Shown here: positions 1-11,737 of the stretch, one piece after another
Layout: each line of letters begins with the position of its first letter
Numbering within the stretch: the first letter of the stretch is position 1
Source: Trichinella spiralis
Taxonomy: Eukaryota; Nematoda; Enoplea; Trichinellida; Trichinellidae
Reading direction: 5' to 3'
Assembly (NCBI GenBank): GCA_000181795.3
Contig: CM012954.1
Coordinates: 13,256,710 to 13,320,709, forward strand
DNA: 64,000 nt
The notes under the pieces: model-generated
Database searches by the model: none
What the model was told of the DNA's origin: nothing
What the model saw: only the letters and a program-made list of their open reading frames with translations
Program-made: the position numbers and the translations under genes

Positions 1-659
1 CCATTCGATGAATAAAATCAAAAAATATATCTATTCCGATTTTGATCAACGAATAAAATATTTTGTGAATAAAGATAAATGACACCATTATTAGAATTAT
101 TGAATATTTGCTATTCTGAAAATATTTCAACTTCCGTTTATAAAATAACAATCGATAATAATAATAATAATGAATATTACTGTACAAAATTGTTGTCAAA
201 ATATTTGACAGTTGACTTGACAAGTTCATAAACATAACTGGTATAATATATTATGAAGTTTTATTAATCATACGACTTTAATTTTTGATCAATTCGAAAA
301 ACTTGATCAAATATGACAATGACAAATTGAAAAAATTATCATAGAACTCTTCTCATTGACAATTTTTAATAGTGAAAATATACTTTTTGACGCCTTTTCA
401 GAAAAATCTTGTCACCGTCTGACCTTTGTAAATCGAATGGCAAAAATTAACCGAACCATATGCCAATAAAATATTTATTACCCACTTGTCTTATCAAATC
501 TGATTATTAAATGATTTTTAGATAAATCACGACCTTGAATAATCAGTCAAAATTGATTACAAAAAATCTTACTGACGTCAATATTTTGATAACTTTGCGG
601 TTGTTTTTTTTTCTATTATTAAATTTCTCAGTAAGCTTCACTTTTGAATTCAAATTTAC
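1..659. other. Intron or flank of the SLC36-like gene; no exon seen
   Basis: The last visible exon of the SLC36-like transporter gene ends at 660 with a good donor on the minus strand. No open frame resembling the next SLC36 helix is present between 1 and 659 on either strand. The stretch is AT-rich with scattered short TGTCAA-like words. It is best read as the beginning of an intron longer than 650 nt whose next exon lies outside the window. Confidence 0.5.
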
Positions 660-1425
660 CTGGAAGCTTTAGCAAAGCGAGTCAGTGATTTTGGCCCGTT
701 TGCAAATGTCAATTCGACCACTTTACCATAATCGAGTGCCACTTGCTTAGTTCTGAAAAAAATCATTTGAAAAAAATCTTTTTTTTTAATTCTTGATTGT
801 AGATTTACTGTAAGCAAAATTTTTGCGCTCTTCGGGCTAAGATTTGCAAACAGAAAATTGCAATGGTGTTGTTCAGTAATAAAAGCACTATGCCAGCCTG
901 AAATTGAAAAAAAATTTACCAAAGTATGAAAGCTGTGTTTGACGAGAAAATTAATTTTTCTTTACCCAAAGTCCAGCGTTGCGAAAAGCCTGTGGCAGTG
1001 CGAAAATACCGGTGCCGCATAAAGCTTTTATCAAACTCATCACAGCTTGATCATTACTACAATATCGATCGTTTCGATTTGGCATTTATTGCAACTGACA
1101 TCTCATTATAGCAAAAAGTTGAATGAACTTTTTGCACAAGATTTATGCTAATTTCAGAAACTTTTACCTACCTGATTGTGTTTTTTTTCTCTTTTCGTTT
1201 CAAATGTAGCCAAGATTCCAAAGTAGGAGCCGCTGTGGATGCAGGAACTTTTTGCTGCTCATTGCTTTCGATAATTTCAGTTGGTATTTCAATTTGTAAT
1301 GGAGGATTGTTGGATTCGGTCGAACAAATGGAACCATCGACGCTGGGCAAATGCAACAATTCTACTCTCGACGAAACGCTCGACCATCGTTGCACTTGTG
1401 CCGGTGCTGATTTGTTGCTTGCCAT
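660..1425 (-). CDS. SLC36-like proton-coupled amino-acid transporter, N-terminal part (gene runs off the left edge)
   Basis: Four minus-strand exons in consistent phase: 1425-1208 region (ATG at 1425, donor GTAGGT just after codon ATC AG), 1056-966, 897-809 and 752-660. The start ATG lies in an ACCATGG context with an in-frame stop upstream. The first roughly 78 residues are a hydrophilic cytosolic tail. They are followed by the family signature of helix 1 (MSLIKALCGTGIFALPQAF, then RNAGL), helix 2 (AGIVLLLLNNTIAIFCLQ) and a DYGKVVELTF stretch, like the YGDTV loop of SLC36A1. SLC36/PAT proteins carry small neutral amino acids with protons across lysosomal or plasma membranes; substrate cannot be told from this fragment. 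Only two of about eleven helices are in the window. Exon 1 end is inferred from phase. Confidence 0.8.
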
Positions 1426-3649
1426 TGGTTTTTTGAAAATTCAAAATCTGACGGTATAAAAAGTTTTGATTAAAAAATATTTTCAACAAATGAATAATTT
1501 TTCCAACACTGGTCAATTATATACATAACAAATCGACGAGCGGTAACTAATGCGGCAGCGCCTTTAAATTATTGGTGGACATAGTTGAGCATATCGATCA
1601 TAAAGCATGACAACCAACCGACTGGTTCCTATTTGACAGACATTCAAAACAAACTATACTTCCGCTTATTCTGTCATATGCAAACAAATAGCATCATTAT
1701 GAAACCAAATTTAAATCAACTTGAAACTGGAAATAGTTCTTTTCTTAAAAACAATTAATCATTAAAGGAAGATAAATATTTTAAAAAATAAATTGTTAAT
1801 TTTGCAAAAATGACTTCTATTTCCTTTGTGGAAAGGAAGGAGTGTCCAAGCTCATAATAATATTCTCTGGTTTAGTATTGGACAGTTACGTTGCCTCGGG
1901 ACGTACCTGTTACTCTGCCTTATGGATAATTGTTATTTTTGAGTTTACTGATTGCATCATATGCCTGTCATCCAATGCCCGGAAGGGAAATTATTGATTG
2001 ACAAAATTTTATACATGCACCACTATTGGAATCGGTCGAGAAACGGGTCGTGATGCCCCAACTCTCTTAACGCCCAGTTTTTCTGCCAACATACACTGCA
2101 TATGGTAATTCTGAATGTTGGCCGGGCATGAGATGAAGCATTCCCTTAGCCAAAGTTGGAGAAACTGGATTTCTGCTCCTTTGGCATACTTTATCTTCAA
2201 ATTGTCTATGAATAGACTGATAAATTTAGCCTTTATTCTCGATTAAACCATGATTTAAATATTCTTTTTCATATCCGTTCAATTAAGCACTGGCCATTGT
2301 TTACTTCCTATTCATTTTCAAGCAAATGCATTCTATCAGCAGAAGTAATTCTCTTTTGTTTATACTCTGTTGATGCTTTGTCAAGGTGAATTGCTGAAGA
2401 AATGTGAAAAGAAATTTAATTGTAAAAATAAACAAAATAAAATAAAGAAACTATGCAAATACATCAGTGAATAAGGCAGAAAATTATGCGGATACTAGAA
2501 ACAGTCGAAGTTTGCAATGCAAACAGACAAAATGCCAGCGTCATATGATTTGTTTGTTGTTTGTTGGCTTGTTTCCTTCTAGCTGTTCAACAAACTTAGA
2601 ATATTGCCAAACTATTGTTGGTCGGAAACCACTGTACTACTAAACTAGCTGACTACGTACAATCCGGCTTACGTCGGATGGAACACTATGTCGCAGTGAT
2701 AGATGTGTAATTATGCAGTAAATTCATTCCGCCTTACAATTTTCAGCTTATTAATTCTGCCGCATAATTTTATCTTGAAAATCATTTATGACAGAAACTG
2801 TAGTTTGTAATCTGCGTGCACATTCAGTATAAGTAAATTAGCACACTTTGTTGAGTTGCAAGTTTCAAGAAGTGCACAAGTGGGAAATGCCTCATTGTTA
2901 ACGTTGTAACCATATCAATTTGTAATCACATTCAAGGAACTTGATTAAATTTTTACAAATTATGCTTCTCGTTAAGAAATCAGTAATTTGAAAAAAAATT
3001 AAATAAAAATTTAAAAAAAAAGCATTTTTTATTTCAATGAACCTGTGTTTTATTTTATTATTATTACATTTGTTCAATATTTCATATTTAATTTTTCAGT
3101 AGATTATATAAATTAAATATTATAATCATTTTAAATTTACCACTTTTTCATTTGTATCGAGAATAAACTATTGTTTGAACTTACTTATAGAACAGTACTT
3201 TACGGATACTGTAACTCAATAAGTAGCAAGTGTCACATTTTTTGGGTTACTTTGGGCCTGTCGTTCTCCAACATTACTAATTTTTGAACGTGTTTTTTTG
3301 CGTAAGATTATGATTTTTAATCAAGTTGTGATAAGTTTTATTATTTTTTCTTTGTTTTACTTGTTCTCTCAATTCTGAATAACAAGGAAAAGATTTTTAT
3401 CTCATTGAAGAGCCACAATTTTGACCGTTTATAAATTTATTTAAATTGATTTATTTTGACAGTTATTTATTTTCCAGAATTTGAATTTTTTGTCCTGACA
3501 TTTCATTTCCTGATCTTGAATGATAGTTTTTAAAAGCTTATTGTTTTTAAATCTGATTTAAGTTTATTTCCAGAAAATGTTGTGCTTATGGTGACAATTG
3601 TAATTTATTATGATGATAATTTTGAAAATATTTTTAGAAGTTGTGAATA
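1426..3649. other. Divergent intergenic region between SLC36-like and NXF1 genes
   Basis: It holds the presumed promoters and 5' UTRs of the two flanking genes. A somewhat GC-richer patch at about 1820-2240 contains a 63-codon minus-strand frame (2009-2200) that I do not recognise and that has no convincing splice partners. The rest is AT-rich sequence with no supported gene. Confidence 0.5.
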
Positions 3650-6600
3650 ATGGCATCCCATATGCGACGTCCAAATACCAATGCTTATAGAAGTCGACTT
3701 GTTTATGGCGCAAAGAGCTCGAGCACAAATCAGTGAGAATTCTACTTTTGTTGTTATCTTTCATTTTTAAGATGATTACATCGTAATAGTAATTAATTTT
3801 CAGCTATTTAAAAATGTAGAAAATTTTTAATAGTTTTTAATTCTTGTCTTTATTTTTATATTTTGAATTAGTATTGTTATTGAAGAGTACATAGGCATGC
3901 GGTAAAAGACATGAAAAATTCATACTTTATTTCCTTAATTATAATGATTTGTATTACCATTGAATGTATCGTACACCTATTTATGAAATTATTTAGATTG
4001 CGAAATGTATTTAAAATAATATTATTGCGTGTTTGGTTATTTTTGAAAAATATATTTTTTTCTGTATTAGAATAATTTATGTCAGCAGCATGCGTGTTTA
4101 ATATTTTGTTTGGAAGATAAATTTTGGAATTTTGTGTAATTTTGTTTAGACCAACAACCAGTCGTTCCACTGGTGTACGAAGAACGGTGAATAAAAGTGT
4201 TTTTGAACGCATCAGCGGACGACTGAGCGTATCAAAAAGACAAAAAAACACTGCTGCTACCGCGCGTGCTAGTGGTTGGACAAGGATAACTGTACGAACG
4301 AAATCGATTTGTTTAATTGATATTGTTTAATTTAATTTGTCTTCAAGGTGAGAAATGGAAAAGATTTATCAGAAAGTGAAATTATCGCTGCTTTGGAAGA
4401 TTTTTTAAAAAGTCCTGTCCATCCGTTTTGCATTTCAAATTTGGACAATGGTGATGTTACGTTTTATGTGCGCAAAAGCGAAGAAGGAAGCGCAATTTTA
4501 TCTGCTTCACGTCGTGCTACAACGTCATCTGGGAGAAAAGTAAACAACAAAACATTAAAGCAGCTCATTTCTATTTGAAATTTTTAAGATTTGTATTTTC
4601 CATTGATATTTTTTAATTTATTTTTTGTATTTTGCTTTTACTGATTTGTTAAATCAATATCAGTTGATGAAGAATTCCGGTTTTTTACGTTTTTGACAGT
4701 AATTGGGAGTGGATGAAAAGTAATTTTAGACTGATGACAGAGAAATGATAAATTTCTTTTCATCATTTTAGTTAGTTATTGAAACTCAGTCAGCTTCACC
4801 ACCATGTATTGAATTGGTTGATGCGGATAAAGAGGTGTTGAGGCAAGTATTGGATTCGTTGTTTTGTGCTGGAACGCATCATTTAAATTTGGGATGCTTC
4901 TCCCAGAATACAGGTATTATTTTTTGTTATACAATTTGAAAATTTTAATTTCTGAAAGTTTTTTTTTGCAGTAATTCGCAACCATCGCGAATACATGCCT
5001 GTCAATCGCAACAGCGTGATGTTGGCAATTGCAACTTTGTTATCCGAGCAAGGCGGTTTAATACATTCTATAGACTTGTCGAACAATCGTCTTCGGTATT
5101 TGGACTATTTGGCAAATTTAGTCTCATTCACGAGAAATGTTATTGCGCTGGATCTTAACGAAAATCAAGTAAGTTGTGAATGAAAGGAAGGAAAATGGAC
5201 ATTGATTACATGTGTAAATTAATTATTTGTTTCCATTTTTCTGTTTAGGTGGATTCAGTGGATGAGTTGCGTAAGCTGAGTGGTTGGAAGTTGAGCCAGT
5301 TGAATATAAAGCAAAATCCATTCTATAAACATTTTAAATCAGAATCGGAGTATCACAGGTTTGTTTTTGTTCGGTTTTTTGTTTTATTTGTTTTTTTCCG
5401 GCTGCACCTCGACGTTGACGTTGTATTTTGGTTGTCTCTACGTCCAGGCGACTTTACACTTTTAGTTGCAACGGTTGTAGAGATTGCACAGCAGTCTTTA
5501 ATGACATCATTGTCATTTCTACCAAATGATCTTATACTTATAGAGCCATGCTATCAGTATTTCCCCAGCTGACTTTGCTTGTGAGTGTATTGTTTTTTTG
5601 TGTTTGTTTGTTTGTTTTTTTAAACATATGTAATTTATTTAACTTAGGATGGTGTACCTGTGGTAAAAGAGGAGACGGTGAATTTTGGTCTTGATGTACC
5701 AACTGCATCTGCAGCACAAATAAACTGGCCTCCAGCGTTGGTAACATTTTTTGCATCTCTTTTCACCAACCACTGATGGTCATATTCATTCTAGTTATGA
5801 CAGCTGATATTATAAATTTTCGGCACTTTGTCATACGCGTTAATTTTCCGTTAAAAAATTATTCATCTTGTTATTTAGGGAAGTTTTCTCGTCAATGATG
5901 AATTGAAAGACTTGTTAATTCGATTTTTTATGGAATACTATAGCTGTTTTGATAGCACAGAAACATCCCAGCGTGAAAAGCTTTTGCATGCTTACACAAA
6001 AACGGTACAAATTTACAATTCCGGCAGTTGAATATTGATTTTAATATTTCTATTTATTTCTTTTAGTCGTTATTTTCTTTAACGGCCGACGTATCTTACT
6101 CGACTAAAGATTGGTAGAATGAGATCCGTTACTTGTATAGAAGTATTGTTAATTCTTTCTTCCTTATTATCATATTTAGTGTCAAGCAAAGAACTGCATT
6201 GAGAAATTTATACCGAGACAGTCATAACATTGTTCGAATTTCTGTATGGAAATCGTTTCGTGACAGACTGGTGAAGCGAGGACATATGAATATTGTTGGC
6301 CATTTGTCGTCCGCATTTCCACGCACTCAACATGATCCATCGTCATTTTTGCTCGACATCTTTTTCGTTTCTGTAAATAGGTAGTATTTTATAATCAGTT
6401 TACAAATTGAGAATTATTTATTAGGGAGATTTGATTGGCTGTTGTATGAATGGTTCGATGAAAATGATCTCTGAAGGGGAGCCGGACGTTTTCTTGCTAT
6501 TTACCCGCAGTTTTATTTTACGTCGTGTAACAGCACAAGGGTAAGCAAGGAATTTTTTGAAATATAATTAAATATAATATATATTTTTTCTAATTTTTAT

Positions 6601-7051
6601 TTTCCAATTTCAGACTTTGCATAGAGAATGACATGATAAACGTGCGTAATGTCAGTGAAGAAGAATTGCGATCGTACACAACGACAGTACAGAATGCTTT
6701 GAATGCCCCACCCCAAGTTAATCAGCAAATCGGACAAATAACTGCACCTTCGGCGTCCACTGATACGTCTGTTAATTTGGGTTCTCAAGTTGCACAATCG
6801 CCAGTTGCTATGGGAGAATTGCTTAGCAGAGAAACGAATTTGCGGTTGGAATGGGCAATGAAGTGAGTTTATACGTTTTGGTTGTTCGGTCAACTTTTGG
6901 CATTGGAATTGTTTATTAATTTTTATCCGAATTTTTTTCTCCCTCGTGTAGATGTTTGGAAGATAACGGGTGGCAATACAATGATGCAAAAAATGCTTTT
7001 TTTCGACTGCTGGAACAAGGAAACGTACCCCCGCAAGCTTTCATAAATTAA
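3650..7051 (+). CDS. nxf1: Nuclear RNA export factor 1 (NXF1/TAP), 608 aa
   Basis: General mRNA export receptor that, with NXT/p15, carries mRNPs through nuclear pores. Fourteen exons in continuous phase: 3650-3732, 4150-4291, 4348-4539, 4772-4913, 4972-5168, 5249-5358, 5544-5580, 5648-5740, 5879-6004, 6067-6113, 6180-6372, 6425-6540, 6614-6862, 6952-7051. Domains in order: basic N-terminal tail (1-70), RRM-like RNA-binding domain beginning GWTRITVRNG (about 70-150), leucine-rich repeats (HSIDLSNNRLRYLDYL, about 170-300), NTF2-like domain that would pair with NXT (about 310-500), and a C-terminal TAP-C/UBA-like domain (CLEDNGWQYNDAKNAF) that binds FG-nucleoporins. Length matches human NXF1 (619 aa). 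Exon 7 is only 37 nt and is needed to join the LRRs (YHR to FPQLTLL). The start ATG is the first in frame. Confidence is high for family and most exons. Confidence 0.93.
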
Positions 7052-7350
7052 ATTCATTTTTCTTCTGTAATTAATTTTCCTTTTTGCAACCGAAATGTAT
7101 TGTAAATGATGAGTTAGTTGCATGCTTTGTTTATTATTTATTTTTGTTTTTATTTTTGTAAAATATGTTGTAGGTTACTGAATGTGTTTTTTAAAAGATA
7201 ATTTTTTTGGAGACTAGTAATTTTTTTAACGTTTAATTTTCATTTAATTTTTTCTTTTGTTGTCGAAAATGAGCAAAGTTTTCTGTCTCTCTGCTCGTTA
7301 GTTTTTTTTTACTACTTTTGGACGGGGCCTCTGAGAAAGAATTGTAATCA

Positions 7351-7818
7351 GTGTTACTAGTTGGTAAATGGCAATTGGAAACCAATCGACATTTGTTCGA
7401 AGTGAAAACTGATATTCAGAATAAATATTCAGAAATTTCCATAATTAATGGAATTTCGAAGAGCATTGTGTATTCTCAAAAGAGCGGAAATTTTTATCAC
7501 AGGCAGCATTATCACTCATTTATTTGGGTGACAATGGGTTGCCGATGGATGGAAATTGTTGCGTTTGTTGTACATGGAACAAAATTTTGCATTATTGGGA
7601 AGCAGGCCAAATTTTTTGCTGAAAAAAATTCAATTGGAAAAAATGGAACGAAACAATTCATATATAATGAGGAGAATGGTGATTTTCCAGTTGATGCTTT
7701 TTCGCAAAGCTTGGTCGAATGTACATACCATCACAGCTGTGTGCGTACAAACGAAGCAGACGATGGTTGTTTGCTTCTTGTTTTTGAAATTGGATTCGTG
7801 TTTTCATTTTACAAATAG
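7351..7818 (+). CDS. Unrecognised open reading frame (155 codons, no in-frame ATG until 7534)
   Basis: A single uninterrupted plus-strand frame 300 nt downstream of NXF1. The first codon is GTG; the first ATG is at 7534, which would leave 94 residues (beginning MGCRWMEIVAFVVHGTKF). The composition is mixed, with Cys/His pairs near the end (ECTYHHSC) but no motif I can name. An open frame this long is unusual in sequence this rich in TAA and TAG, so it may be a real small gene, an exon of one, or a coding fossil. It could equally be part of a long NXF1 3' UTR. There is no homology support. Confidence 0.22.
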   Translation: MLLVGKWQLETNRHLFEVKTDIQNKYSEISIINGISKSIVYSQKSGNFYHRQHYHSFIWVTMGCRWMEIVAFVVHGTKFCIIGKQAKFFAEKNSIGKNGTKQFIYNEENGDFPVDAFSQSLVECTYHHSCVRTNEADDGCLLLVFEIGFVFSFYK

Positions 7819-7883
7819 TCGATTTCTTTCCATTTATGCCTGAACTGCTGAACACTGAATAAGTATATTGGTATCCCAAGTGA

Positions 7884-7914
7884 ATTTTATTTTATTTTAT
7901 TTTATTTTATTTTA
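7884..7914. repeat. (ATTTT)n microsatellite
   Basis: About six perfect copies of the pentamer ATTTT in the intergenic region after NXF1. Confidence 0.9.
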
Positions 7915-8792
7915 GTTGCTTATTTTTGTTTAATTTATCTCCGATCCCCCAACCCACCTTCGCCCGTATATTTTGTCTGAATTTGATAAGCTGTACCTTC
8001 TGCCGTATTGTTTGACTTTCAGTTGAATATTTTTTTCTCTAATAATATCATCTTCAGTTTCAATTATTAATTATTAAATGTGTTCATTTATTGAATGTTG
8101 TGAAAGTTTGTGACTTTGTTAATATGTATTTTGTTTTTGAAACTTTGCCCAGTAAAACTGTTAATAAGGAGACAAAACAGTGTAAATAAAAATAGATTGG
8201 AAAATGAACTGCGTAATCATCTGCCTTTTGCAAATTTTCATTACGTTACCAACGCCTATACGATTTCGTCTTTCAAATATTAAATAATAACATATTTATA
8301 AATAAAAAATTGCATTATTTTTTTTAATGCATTCCAAAATTTGTATGTTTATGTCAAACACTGAGCTAAATAATTTTAAGATATAATTCTTTATCGTATA
8401 CCTAACCTATCGATCATTTACAGTTTGACCTTTTGACCGTAATCAGTTGTCCTCTAGATTGTGTATGTGCATTTGTGATTTCTGTGCTTTTCTTTGCCAA
8501 ACTTTTTAATTCATTTTTTAGAATAAAACACATGAATATAAAATAACATGTTTATTAATGAAATACTGATACTGAAAAATATGAAGTTGCAGCAGATTAG
8601 GAGTAAAAAATGCATGAGCAAGTTCATTCGTGCATATATAGATAACATCAATGAACTATAACAAGATTTGCATAACTGGAACACGTGCAAATTCAATGAG
8701 ATATGAGGATAAATAACAAGGCAATCATGGATATGTAAATTCTATCAAAGAAGGCTAGTCTGGCAGCAGTGCTGATAAGGTTAATAATAATA

Positions 8793-10657
8793 TCAGACAG
8801 AAGGCATAATGTTTTCTTTGCTGCGCGCTCGGCAAATCTCTTCCAAAACTTTGCTCATTGTCTTCTTCACTCTCAACGCACTCAGTCGCACTGTCGGCTG
8901 TGGATGCCAACATTCTACAGTAAGACGGCCAAGGGCGCAAAGCACATCATCATAGGTCCAGTTAGCTGTTATCGGTGGTCGAATTTGGTCCAAGCATACA
9001 ATTCGGCGCATTTCGTCAAAACTTGGATCAGACGGTACCAAATCTTCATATGGTACTTTATAGGGTTCTGAAAAAGCAGCAGCTTTCAAGTAAACACAGC
9101 ATTGTGATAAGAAACACTAACCTCCTGCAAATTTGTTTCCCATTTCCCACAACACCAAGCCAAATGAATACATGTCTGCTTGTTTATAGCTCTCAAAACA
9201 GTTGCTGTTAATCGATTCGTCCAATACTTCAGGTGCCATGTATCGTTTAGTACCAACACGAGGATTTGGTCGTATATCAACTGTGCCTGTCTCACTAAAT
9301 AGAATCATGAATGATGTACTTTTAAAAATATTACATTACAAATAAAAAAAATAAAAATTTACCTGACATATCGTACTGACAAGCCAAAATCTGCAATAGC
9401 GCATACACCGCCTGGTTTCACTAAAATATTTTTGCTTTTGATATCTCTGTGAGCGATTGCTGGTTTTCCTTTAGTGCCCAAAATTTCAGTGTGCAAATGA
9501 GCTAATCCTGATGCGATTGTATATGCCAGTCGGGCAAGCAGTTCACGATCCAAATATTTGGATTTCAAAAAGTCATGCAAAGAACCCAGTTCATGATAGT
9601 CAGTTATCAATAATAACTGCGTCCAGCTTCCTGTTCCTTTAATGTCAGCAGCAATAAATCCTAAATGAAAAATATATATACACAAACATGAATATTGAAT
9701 TCAAATGCGTTCTACCCAAAATATTTTCGTGTCGAAGCATCACAGTTTGATAAATTTCTGTTTCGCGAAACCAAGATGCTTCTTCACATGTATAAAATAT
9801 TTTCACAGCTACTGTCTCGCCCCTCCATTTGGCTTTCCATACTTCTCCATATCGACCTTTGCCGACACTTTTCAGCATTTGCAACTGCCTGGCAATGGTA
9901 CGCTGAACTAACAAAGGTACGCCAGAACCGCTGCCCGAACTTTGTTCAATTAAATCAGTTAATGTGCTGTTTTCTTCAATAAACTGGTAATCTTCATCCT
10001 TATTAGCACCAAAAATCTTCTGATTTGACCACAGAAATAATTTCGGTCGTCGACTTAAAGTTTTCAAATTATAAAAAAGACAAAAAGCTAGTAGAAAATC
10101 GAAACTAAAATATACCGAAGCCAAGTCACTACTGCAAAAGCAAGAAACGAAGACAGCAGCAAAATGATGGTGATTATGCAAAGCAAAAATGTCAGTGAAC
10201 TTGTAAGATAATTTTCGTCATCTAAAAAAACAATATTTTCAATAAAGGCAGACATCAAAATTTTAATAAACCTATAGTTTCGTTGACTGGAAACAAATAT
10301 GTAGGTGTAATGTTCAAATTGCAATAGTCGTACTGAAAACAACACTTTATGCTAGCTGGCGAAAAATGTGGAGACAAATGACCATGGCACTAAAGCAAAC
10401 AATTATGCAAATATATTTTGCAAAAAAATAATTTACTTGTAAATGTGACCCTCCTTCTTCAGGAGGCAAACAACCATATAAATGCAATGTTTCCATCGAT
10501 TTTATTTCTTCATTAAACGCTTCTTTAATTGCATGAAAACACTGTGCGCCAGGTTTTGTCCAACAAGTCTCATTGTAGCAGCCAATTCCATCTGTGCAAT
10601 AGCAGCGAATGGGTTCTGACAGCATGACCATTGATTTAAATTTTCTTAAGGCTTTAT
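8793..10657 (-). CDS. Type I BMP/activin receptor serine-threonine kinase (BMPR1/SMA-6-like), 5' end incomplete
   Basis: Membrane receptor that phosphorylates R-Smads after a type II receptor activates its GS box. Minus-strand exons: 10657-10437, 10389-10272, 10221-10116, 10053-9716, 9660-9363, 9294-9122, 9067-8793 (about 509 aa visible). Order: cysteine-rich ligand domain (CYCTDGIGC ... CCFQYDYCN), one membrane helix ([20 protein letters not shown]), GS box ([18 protein letters not shown]), then kinase with [20 protein letters not shown] and DFGLS. The L45 loop region reads [11 protein letters not shown], as in BMPR1A/B rather than TGFBR1, which predicts BMP-type Smad signalling. The C-terminus ([20 protein letters not shown]) is typical. 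No AUG-initiated signal peptide is joined to the first exon: the frame stays open to 10730 with a hydrophobic run, but that begins at a TTG and overlaps a good acceptor. A short upstream exon is therefore likely. Confidence 0.92.
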
Positions 10658-11737
10658 CTGCAACAAAAGAAAACAAAATATGCACACAGAAACACAAACA
10701 CGAAAAAAATTTCAAAACATCTCGGATCAATGTAGAAATTCAGTGCAACAATTTATTCTACGTTTAAATATGTGTTACTGATAATCTACTTGATCACCAA
10801 ATATTCATTAATCAATATTTATTAACTGACAGCTTTTCGTTGACATTTCTTCGTCATTTTAAAAATATAAGTACAATAAAAGATTTCACAGATATCAATT
10901 AAGACAATGCTACAGTATGAAATTAAAAAGGTTAGTTAAAAAAACATTATTGCAATGCAACGCACATTATGGTAAAATTTATTTTTTTATTTTTATTAAA
11001 AATTTAATTTAAATGAATATAGGCATTTTTCTTTTTAAAAAGTGAAATTAAATAAAACTGCGAAATAATTCATCAGAATGTTCATTTGACTTTTAGTTAA
11101 GCGCTAAAATAACTACAGTGCATTTTGTAAGCATTTTCTCAAAGTTTAATTTTATTATTACTTTTTGAATGTATTTACATTTCTTGTTAAGCTTTATTTA
11201 ATAATTTAATTTGAATGTATGGTTGCGCAATTGTACTTATTTATCTTTTACAACATACTGACGTGTACATTTAAGAATTGTCTTGGTTTTAGTTTTAAGA
11301 AATTGCAAAGTGTTTATAATTCTTGATTATTAATTCAAAATATTTATTTAAAATTGCTTTCCGAAAGTTGAACCTCATTGTGAGTAATATACTTTTAGTC
11401 TGTTTATCTTATATTTTAGTGGTAATAACTGTGACGGCCCATGTTTTATTCATTCATATATATGTTGTTGGTACTTCGTAATAAATATTTGAAAAATCTT
11501 AATGCATAAACTTGTAATGACGATGTGGAACATTTTAAAAAATAATTTCTGTAGGTGCTATCATTAAGATAGTATTCAAAAAATTAATAGATTTGCGAAT
11601 TTAACTTTGTAATTTTTTGTTGTCGTTTTATGCTTTTTCTTGAATGTCTAAGAAATAAACGACTGAAACATAAAATTTATTCTGATACAGACGACACATG
11701 TAGTGTTTGATTAATTTAGTGTCCGTTGCTCGTATAA
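10658..11737. other. Divergent intergenic region, BMP receptor / isoleucyl-tRNA synthetase
   Basis: About 1.1 kb of AT-rich sequence separating two divergently read genes. It should hold both promoters and the missing signal-peptide exon of the receptor. I could not identify that exon, a clear core-promoter motif or an RNA gene here. Confidence 0.5.

Larger units (their letters stand above)
7052..8792. other. 3' flank of NXF1 and BMP-receptor genes (convergent)
   Basis: AT-rich sequence between two convergent genes. It contains the unassigned open frame at 7351-7818 and a TTTTA pentanucleotide repeat near 7884-7914. From 7915 to 8792 I see no supported gene; several AATAAA-like words on the minus strand could serve the receptor mRNA. 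Confidence 0.5.
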
